A stretch of 20,941 nucleotides of DNA, taken from assembly GCA_050872545.1 (NCBI GenBank), contig JBNMHA010000042.1:1-20941 (forward strand), in the 5' to 3' direction. Under the pieces are notes generated by a model. That model was not told where the DNA came from. It was given only the letters and a program-made list of their open reading frames with translations, and made no database searches. The translations under genes were made by a program, and so were the position numbers. The DNA is from RGIG8597 sp050872545 (GTDB taxonomy: Bacteria; Spirochaetota; GWE2-31-10). Below are positions 16,213-20,941 of this stretch, piece by piece; the stretch's first letter is position 1, and every line of letters starts with the position of its first letter.

Positions 16213-17541
16213 TTATCTCGACCAGCTTTTCATCAATTCCCAAAGCTGACCTTTTATCCCTTTTTTGCGCATTCTCTCAAAAAGTTTCATATTAACGCCT
16301 TTTTCCAATCCGGGAACAATCCAATTTTTGCGTGTGGAACAAGCGTTAAGCAGATAATCGATAATTTCATCTTTAACTGCCGGTGAAATGTAAAATTCCG
16401 GTTCTATTCCTACATCGTCAATACCAACATCATCGAGAATCGGAGTATTCGGATACAATCTGACACCGACAAATCCTATAATGGAATCCGGGTCTGACGT
16501 ATCAATATTTTTCACAGTTTCGGCAAGTGTCTCCATAGTTTCACCCGGTCCGCCGAATATCATTGAATGATTATATTTAATATCGTATTTGCGGCATAAT
16601 TCACAGCTGCGGAAAATATCATCAACGGTAAAAAACTTATGGTAGCCTTTCAGAGTTGTATCGCAAAATGCGTCCGTTCCCAAATCCATTGATGTAAGAC
16701 CGGCAGTTTTACATGCTGCGGTAAATTCATCGGTAAAAATCGGCGCAAAGAAGCCCGTCCATTGGATTTTAAGGTTTCGGCGGACAATTTCATTTATTAT
16801 ATCAATTGAATATTTTTCAGGATGATTAAAAACGCTGTCTACAAAATAAAAATGGCGTACATCGGCAGTTTCTGTCCAATGCTGAATTTCATCAACAATA
16901 TTTTTCGGGCTGCGAAGTCTGTATTTATGCCCTTCAATAGTCGGATATGTACAATACGAACAGTCAAACGCACAGCCTCGCTTTGTCTGAATATTTATAC
17001 AGCCGCCTTTTTGGTAATATCCGGCAACATCAAATCCATTGCGTGACGGAAATGTATCAAAGTTAATATCTTTAATCTCCGTCGATTTTATAATCGTTTC
17101 CTTTTTCACACTTCCGGCTTCAATCTGTTCCAGCAATGAAACGAAACTGTACTCACCCTCACCTGCAATTCCGTAATCGGCTCCAAGTTCATTCAAAAAA
17201 TACTCCGGAAAAATCGTATAAGCCGAACCGCCGACTATAACTTTCGCGTTGCAATTTTCACGAATCACTTTCATCATCGACTGATAATAAGGAAGATAAT
17301 TTTCTGCAATCGGAAAAGCATTATTATCAACATTACGAATCGAAAAGCCAACCACATCCGGCATAAAGGCTTTTATTTTTTCCTTAAACGCTTCCTGCGG
17401 ATTTTCCTCAAAACACGCATCAAACACCTGAACATTGTATTTACCGGCTGACTCCACAGCATGTGCAATATAAGAAGCACCAAGTGGAAATACCGGGTCG
17501 GGAAATTTTTCCCTATTTACGGCAGTAATCAAAACTTTCAC
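16213..17541 (-). CDS. B12-binding-type radical SAM protein
   Basis: A 442-aa radical SAM enzyme. The cluster motif is CxxxCxxC at C190, C194, C197 (RGCAFDCSYC), after an N-terminal Rossmann-like region (1-170) of the B12-binding type. The N-terminal domain has family features (NREKFPDPVFPLGASYIAHA, GFSIRNVDNN, VGGSAYTIFPEYF, GIAGEGE) but lacks the DxHxxG His that ligates cobalamin, so B12 use is uncertain. The overall pattern, including NIQTKRGC and YCTYPTIEG, resembles proteins annotated as lipid-biosynthesis B12-binding/radical SAM; the reaction is unknown. The start is GTG with AAAGGAG six bases upstream. It lies 30 nt after the HAD gene and is probably last in the operon. No rho-independent terminator follows. 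Confidence 0.82.
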   Translation of the reverse strand: MKVLITAVNREKFPDPVFPLGASYIAHAVESAGKYNVQVFDACFEENPQEAFKEKIKAFMPDVVGFSIRNVDNNAFPIAENYLPYYQSMMKVIRENCNAKVIVGGSAYTIFPEYFLNELGADYGIAGEGEYSFVSLLEQIEAGSVKKETIIKSTEIKDINFDTFPSRNGFDVAGYYQKGGCINIQTKRGCAFDCSYCTYPTIEGHKYRLRSPKNIVDEIQHWTETADVRHFYFVDSVFNHPEKYSIDIINEIVRRNLKIQWTGFFAPIFTDEFTAACKTAGLTSMDLGTDAFCDTTLKGYHKFFTVDDIFRSCELCRKYDIKYNHSMIFGGPGETMETLAETVKNIDTSDPDSIIGFVGVRLYPNTPILDDVGIDDVGIEPEFYISPAVKDEIIDYLLNACSTRKNWIVPGLEKGVNMKLFERMRKKGIKGQLWELMKSWSR

Positions 17542-17571
17542 AATTTTCTCCTTTATAAATTAATTGTATTC

Positions 17572-18222
17572 TCAAAATTTATTCAATAATTCCAAAAGCT
17601 CGTTTGGATAAGAAATCAGGTTAGCAGCTCCATTATCCAACAATTCTCTTTCCGTTCTAAATCCCCAAGTCACACTTATACAGTCGATTCCCGCATTTTC
17701 CGCAGTAAGCACATCAACTTCGGAATCTCCCACATAAACTGCACTCGATTTTTCGCTGTTAAGCTGCCGCAGCACATTTTCTATTCCGTCCGCAGCCGGT
17801 TTTCGCCTCATTCCGGGTTGGTCTCCAGACATTACGGTAATCATGCCGAAATATCTGTGGCAAAGTTCTTTCACAGCTTCAATGCGTTTGTTTGAAACTA
17901 CTGCAAGCTTGTAATTCAACTTCACAAGTTCTGTCAACATCTGCATAATTCCGTTATATGGCGCAGTTTTTTCGTTGCAGTGTGCAAAATAATATTCGCA
18001 AAAATATTTAAATGTACTTTCAGTCATTTCATCGGAAGTACCAACCGGAACAGCACGATTGACAAGCATACGCATTCCGTTTCCGACAAAGCACCGTACT
18101 TCTTCCAATGTACGTTTAGGAAACTTCATGTATTCCAATGCAGCATTTACGCCGTCAGCCAAATCATCAAGCGTATTAAGCAACGTTCCGTCAAGGTCAA
18201 AAATCACTGTATCTTTCATCAT
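17572..18222 (-). CDS. HAD-family hydrolase, phosphoglycolate phosphatase type
   Basis: A 216-aa haloacid-dehalogenase-superfamily phosphatase, close in pattern to Gph, which removes phosphate from 2-phosphoglycolate. All four HAD motifs are seen: DLDGT with nucleophile D9 and acid/base D11, VSNK with S110, RKP with K141, and GDSEVD with D166 and D170. An alpha-helical cap about 17-85 follows motif I (LNTLDDLADGVNAAL), as in Gph. The ATG at 18222 overlaps the rsmI-like stop by 4 nt (ATGA); a second ATG follows immediately. The overlap indicates translational coupling. Substrate range in this family is broad, so the exact substrate is unproven. Confidence 0.82.
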   Translation of the reverse strand: MMKDTVIFDLDGTLLNTLDDLADGVNAALEYMKFPKRTLEEVRCFVGNGMRMLVNRAVPVGTSDEMTESTFKYFCEYYFAHCNEKTAPYNGIMQMLTELVKLNYKLAVVSNKRIEAVKELCHRYFGMITVMSGDQPGMRRKPAADGIENVLRQLNSEKSSAVYVGDSEVDVLTAENAGIDCISVTWGFRTERELLDNGAANLISYPNELLELLNKF

Positions 18223-18893
18223 CGGCAGCCTTCTATCATTATCAGGAATTCGCCTTTATTTTTATTGTCACGTGCTAATGCTTTCAAAATCTCTCCGGCA
18301 TTACCGCAATAAACCGCTTCATCCGGCAAAGTTAGATTAAACGGAAGAACAATGCTGCGCTTCGGAGCAAAATTCTGCATTAACTCAAGAATATTTTTAA
18401 GCCTGTAAGGTGTTTCCAGCAGAATAACCCATTCTTTGCGCTTCAATAGCTTCTTTAAATCTTGTTCGCGCAAACCTTTCTTTTGGGAAATAAATCCGGC
18501 AAAATAGAATGAACGAATCTCGAAAGGCGACAACGGCAGCGATGTTATAAGAGAATTCGCTCCGGGAAGTGAAACAAGCTTAATGTTTTTTTCGGCAACA
18601 TAGCGCAGCACAGGGAAACCGGGATCTTCAAATACCGGAGAGCCGCAATCGGAAACAAGTGCGCCTGTTTTACCAGCAGATAAAAGCTCATCCAATCGTT
18701 CCATACAGCTTTCGGAATCCCTACGCTGACATTCAATCCATTCTTTCACTGGAATCTGTAGGGCTGCTGCAAGTCTTATGTATTCCTTGTGATGTTCACA
18801 GACAACAAAATCAACCTCTTTCAACACACGAACTGCCCGCAGCGTTATGTCCTCTGGGTTTCCCAAAGGTGTCGGCACTATGTAAAACTCCAT
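18219..18893 (-). CDS. rsmI: RsmI-like SAM-dependent methyltransferase (tetrapyrrole-methylase fold)
   Basis: A 224-aa protein of the family that 2'-O-methylates C1402 of 16S rRNA. The N-terminus MEFYIVPTPLGNPEDITLRA closely fits RsmI, and VSDCGSPVFEDPG (80-92) matches the SAM-pocket loop. Two features are unusual. The usual EDTR motif is replaced by CEHHK (32-36), and the C-terminal helical extension is missing, so the protein is shorter than the usual 270-290 aa. It may be a divergent RsmI or a paralogue with another target. The start is ATG 18893, with AGGAG five bases upstream. The frame stays open to 19001, but that extension has no ribosome-binding site and runs into repeats. It is the first gene of the operon with HAD and radical SAM. 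Confidence 0.75.
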   Translation of the reverse strand: MEFYIVPTPLGNPEDITLRAVRVLKEVDFVVCEHHKEYIRLAAALQIPVKEWIECQRRDSESCMERLDELLSAGKTGALVSDCGSPVFEDPGFPVLRYVAEKNIKLVSLPGANSLITSLPLSPFEIRSFYFAGFISQKKGLREQDLKKLLKRKEWVILLETPYRLKNILELMQNFAPKRSIVLPFNLTLPDEAVYCGNAGEILKALARDNKNKGEFLIMIEGCR

Positions 18894-18966
18894 TTCATCT
18901 CCTGATAATTTTGTCCAAACATAGCATAAAAACAGTATTGCTGCTGCAAGAAAGGCAAAAAAAATG

Positions 18967-19086
18967 TTGGGGACAGACCCTAATTCTAATTCGGGATACA
19001 CAAAGCAACTGTGGAGATTTGGGGACAGACCTAAATACTAAATTAGGCAGATATGGAAATAGGTTTGGTGCCAGACCTCGATTCCA
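18967..19086. repeat. Cluster of three dispersed RAYT-type repeats
   Basis: There are three copies in the rsmI-larE divergent spacer (18894-19183). These are TTGGGGACAGACCCTAATTC at 18967, TTTGGGGACAGACCTAAATA at 19018 and GGTGCCAGACCTCGATTCCA at 19067. All show the shared core CAGACC (inverted GGTCTG). Two have the GGGGACAGACC form and one the GGTGCCAGACC form, so two subtypes coexist. The first copy overlaps the false N-terminal extension of the rsmI-like frame. Confidence 0.8.
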
Positions 19087-19118
19087 TTTTGGTATTGCAA
19101 CAAATTAAATAAACATAC

Positions 19119-19147
19119 TTGACTTTGAGCTTGCTCCATAGTGTAAA
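19119..19147 (+). promoter_or_regulatory. Probable larE promoter
   Basis: TTGACT (19119-19124, five of six), a 17-base spacer and TGTAAA (19142-19147, four of six) precede larE. The start near 19154 would leave a leader of about 30 nt containing GGAG six bases before the ATG. No regulator site is recognisable. Confidence 0.6.
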
Positions 19148-19183
19148 AGCAGACGAATTAGAATATCAAAGCCGGAGCCAAAG

Positions 19184-19966
19184 ATGGAAAAACTTGATTT
19201 ACTAAAAAATTATCTAAAGAAACTCGGAAGTGTTGCGATTGCTTTTTCGGGTGGCGTAGATTCAACTTTCCTTGCTTGGGCTGCACATGAGGCTCTTGGA
19301 GAAAATGCGGTAGCTGTTACGGTTTCATCTTGTTTTGTGCCGAAGCGTGAACTTGAGCAGGCAAAAAACTTTTGTAGGGAAAATAAAATCCGTCAGATTA
19401 TACTGGAAATGAATCCACTTGAAATTGAATGTGTTGCGCTAAATCCCAAAAACCGCTGCTATCTTTGCAAGAAAAAGATTTTTGAAAATATAAAGCAAAC
19501 CGCCCTTACCGAAGGTTTTTCCTTTGTTGCCGATGGTACAAATGTTGATGATACCGGAGATTTTCGTCCCGGACTTGCAGCACTTTGTGAACTTGAAATA
19601 AAAAGCCCTTTGCGTGAATGCGGTTTTTCAAAGGCAGAAATCAGAGAAGCGTCAAAGAATGCAGGGCTTGAAACTTGGAATAATCCGTCATTCGCCTGCC
19701 TTGCAAGTCGTTTTGTTTATGGAGAAGAAATCACAAATGCAAAGCTTGCAGCCGTCGAAAAGGCAGAAGATTTTCTTCTCTCAAAAGGTTTTAGTCAAAT
19801 TCGTGTAAGAGTTCATAAAAATTTGGCACGCATTGAAGTACTTCCCAAACAAATGGAAAAACTCTTTGCAATGCGCAATGAAGTCGACCTGAAACTCAAA
19901 GAAATAGGTTTCGATTTTGTTACAATGGATCTGCATGGTTTCAAGAGCGGCTCAATGAATGTGTAG
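19184..19966 (+). CDS. larE: LarE-type ATP-dependent sulfur transferase (nickel-pincer cofactor)
   Basis: A 260-aa PP-loop enzyme. LarE proteins adenylate and then thiolate pyridinium-3,5-dicarboxylate mononucleotide to build the nickel-pincer cofactor of lactate racemase and related enzymes. The PP-loop is SGGVDSTFL (22-30). Three cysteines, C92 and C95 (RCYLC) and C172 (FACLASRF), match the class that binds a [4Fe-4S] cluster for sulfur transfer, as shown for Thermotoga maritima LarE. They do not match the single sacrificial cysteine of Lactobacillus plantarum LarE. GGAG six bases upstream supports the ATG. No larA, larB or larC is nearby, so the gene appears solitary in this window. A general PP-loop sulfur transferase role is the alternative. 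Confidence 0.85.
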   Translation: MEKLDLLKNYLKKLGSVAIAFSGGVDSTFLAWAAHEALGENAVAVTVSSCFVPKRELEQAKNFCRENKIRQIILEMNPLEIECVALNPKNRCYLCKKKIFENIKQTALTEGFSFVADGTNVDDTGDFRPGLAALCELEIKSPLRECGFSKAEIREASKNAGLETWNNPSFACLASRFVYGEEITNAKLAAVEKAEDFLLSKGFSQIRVRVHKNLARIEVLPKQMEKLFAMRNEVDLKLKEIGFDFVTMDLHGFKSGSMNV

Positions 19967-19976
19967 ATAATACAAT

Positions 19977-20109
19977 GGGGACAGTCCCTGCGCTCCTGTT
20001 GTTGGGGGTGTCAGACCTGCATGCCAAAATAGTATAACCCCCCCCCTTAGTTTCTTTTGGTTATCTGTTTGGTTTTATTTATTCTAAACTAGAATCAAGA
20101 TCTGACACC
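19977..20109. repeat. Cluster of dispersed RAYT-type repeats with a C9 tract
   Basis: Within the 458-bp gene-free stretch 19967-20424 there is GGGGACAGTCCCTG (19977-19990, containing the palindrome GGGAC-a-GTCCC). GGTGTCAGACCTGCATGCCA follows at 20007-20026, then TAGAATCAAGATCTGACACC at 20090-20109. A nine-C homopolymer lies at 20038-20046, and the small inverted repeat ATTCTA-aac-TAGAAT begins at 20081. I see no gene or RNA in 19967-20424. Confidence 0.75.
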
Positions 20110-20238
20110 GTATATCCGCAAAATTGGCATTTTTTCCAAACCTAACAGTCAAAGCAAAGAAGAATTACAAATAATCAGCGTAAATTTGCAGACAGTTCGC
20201 CTATGAAGCTATTCAAAAAGTATGAAGCATAGTGATTA

Positions 20239-20305
20239 TTGAGCTAGTCGAAGCTATATATGGTAGTTTCGGCATAATCAAAAACTAAAGTTTTGACTTG
20301 CTCAA
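20239..20305. repeat. Imperfect inverted repeat, possible second REP-like hairpin
   Basis: TTGAGCTAGTCGAA (20239-20252) and the inverse of TTTGACTTGCTCAA (20292-20305) match at 12 of 14 positions. They flank about 39 bases that include the palindrome AAAACT-aa-AGTTTT. The arm sequence GAGC-AGTC-AA resembles short interspersed repeats seen in other genomes, but only this pair is in the window. It could be a worn REP pair next to the transposase or unrelated. Confidence 0.45.
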
Positions 20306-20408
20306 CCACCGAAGAAATTACTTATTAAAATTAAGCATAAAAATACCGCAATCGAATAAAATTAGTAATTCAAATGCGTTAATTTGTAATCAAGCCGTTT
20401 TTAGCAGG

Positions 20409-20424
20409 TCAAGGTCTGTCCCTG
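20409..20424 (+). repeat. Dispersed repeat copy abutting the RAYT stop codon
   Basis: TCAAGGTCTGTCCCTG is the plus-oriented GGTCTGTCCC form of the family. It ends one base before the RAYT stop codon at 20425-20427. This tight placement beside the transposase gene is typical of RAYTs flanked by their own repeats. A weak half-copy, TTTTGGTGTCA, is visible just upstream of the gene near 20915-20925, but it is too short to claim. Confidence 0.65.
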
Positions 20425-20886
20425 TTAATCCAGCGAGTAATTTCCATCGCCAATATCTTCCCAAACCTCGTAAAATGGGTAATCTTTGGCACGTTTCACA
20501 AGCCCGGCGCGAACAGAATTTTCCTCGATATACACAAAAACGCGTACCAAATCGACAAGATCCTCGATAATTCTACTGAAAAACCTGTCCTTCCAAGCAC
20601 TTCCCTCAAGATTGTACGTGCGATTCACCCACTGCGTAAACCGCTGTTTGATGTACTTCATAATCTCGGAAAGGCTCTCTCCGGCGGCAGGCTGAATCTC
20701 CAAATGGAAATGTGTATCCAAAATGCAGATGTTTTTTACTTTAAATTTAAACTTTTTCGCAGCAGCATGAATCAAAACAAGAAGCATCGCCTTGATTACC
20801 GGGTTTATCTTGAGCTGAATGAGCTTGTGGAACTTGTTGCTGACATGATAATACGCATTTTCCTTTAGCTGTCGTGGTTTTCGCAT
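20425..20886 (-). CDS. REP-associated tyrosine transposase (RAYT, Y1/HUH family)
   Basis: A 153-aa single-stranded DNA transposase of the IS200-like Y1 family. The HUH metal motif is H59-F60-H61 (DTHFHLEI). The block VYIEENSVRAGLV aligns with YIYINPVKHGW of E. coli TnpA-REP, whose Y115 is catalytic, so Y119 is the likely nucleophile. The Pro of that block is Ser here. WKDRFFSRII (98-107) matches the family's WQ-x-RF block. RAYTs are domesticated, usually single-copy genes linked to spread of REP palindromes. The start is ATG 20886, with GGAGG five bases upstream; an in-frame GTG at 20898 would bury that site. Repeats of one family lie on its left side and across the window. The protein looks intact. 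Confidence 0.87.
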   Translation of the reverse strand: MRKPRQLKENAYYHVSNKFHKLIQLKINPVIKAMLLVLIHAAAKKFKFKVKNICILDTHFHLEIQPAAGESLSEIMKYIKQRFTQWVNRTYNLEGSAWKDRFFSRIIEDLVDLVRVFVYIEENSVRAGLVKRAKDYPFYEVWEDIGDGNYSLD

Positions 20887-20941
20887 AAGCACCTCCACTA
20901 AGCTTTAATGCGTTTTGGTGTCATTTTTAACTACAAGATTG

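Noticed and set aside
16413..16445. DDVGIDDVGI internal duplication in the radical SAM protein
   Set aside because: The two halves use different codons throughout most positions, so it is not a recent DNA duplication, and it is too short to interpret.
18894..19001. Hydrophobic N-terminal extension of the RsmI-like frame, resembling a signal anchor
   Set aside because: It has no ribosome-binding site and begins in a dispersed repeat. The ATG at 18893 has AGGAG at the right spacing and matches the family N-terminus.
20632..20643. RAYT apparently lacking its catalytic Tyr (Phe in RFTQW)
   Set aside because: The E. coli TnpA-REP has Phe at the same place (KKQFTH). Its nucleophile lies in the later YIYINP block, which here has Y119.

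Overview
The window looks like chromosomal DNA of a low-GC, anaerobic, host- or gut-type bacterium. A spirochaete of the Treponema type is my best guess. That guess rests on overall style only: AT-rich DNA, several large membrane-anchored SpoIIE-type phosphatases, EAL proteins with a FIST sensor, a LarE, and short RAYT-type repeats. No rRNA or other phylogenetic marker is present, so treat the taxonomy as inference.

Layout. (1) 1-246: non-coding, with a 16-bp perfect inverted repeat, one copy of a dispersed repeat and the terminator of the next operon. (2) 247-2063, minus strand: leuC-leuD (3-isopropylmalate/homoaconitate-type dehydratase), with 1-nt stop/start overlap, a near-consensus promoter and a terminator. 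(3) 2176-3207, minus: a FIST-domain sensor, divergent from (4) 3439-11849, plus: four tandem paralogous receptors. Each has TM1, an extracytoplasmic sensor, TM2, HAMP, a coiled coil and a SpoIIE/PP2C phosphatase. Receptors 2-4 look like one operon with its own promoter and a strong terminator. (5) 11850-12203: a 135-bp tandem duplication carrying dispersed repeats. (6) 12204-16108: two convergent paralogous EAL proteins, each with about seven TM segments, a degenerate GGDEF domain and a complete-looking EAL domain. (7) 16213-18893, minus: an RsmI-like methyltransferase, a Gph-type HAD phosphatase and a B12-binding-type radical SAM protein, probably one operon. (8) 18894-20424: repeat-rich spacers around larE (three-cysteine type). 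(9) 20425-20886, minus: a RAYT (Y1/HUH transposase), the likely source of the repeats.

How the parts fit. From the FIST gene through the second EAL gene (about 2.2-16.1 kb) the content is almost entirely signal transduction. The four receptors share nearly the same HAMP and phosphatase output but have different sensor cores, as expected for a set of receptors feeding one partner-switching (anti-anti-sigma) pathway. No STAS or anti-sigma partner is encoded here. The EAL proteins would add c-di-GMP breakdown. The leu genes, the methyltransferase/HAD/radical SAM operon and larE are ordinary metabolic or housekeeping cargo.

The most notable items are the modular receptor array with a shared acidic motif and mosaic sequence identity, the RAYT with at least a dozen related repeat copies across the window, and several gene starts (TTG, GTG, possibly leaderless) that differ from the longest reading frame.
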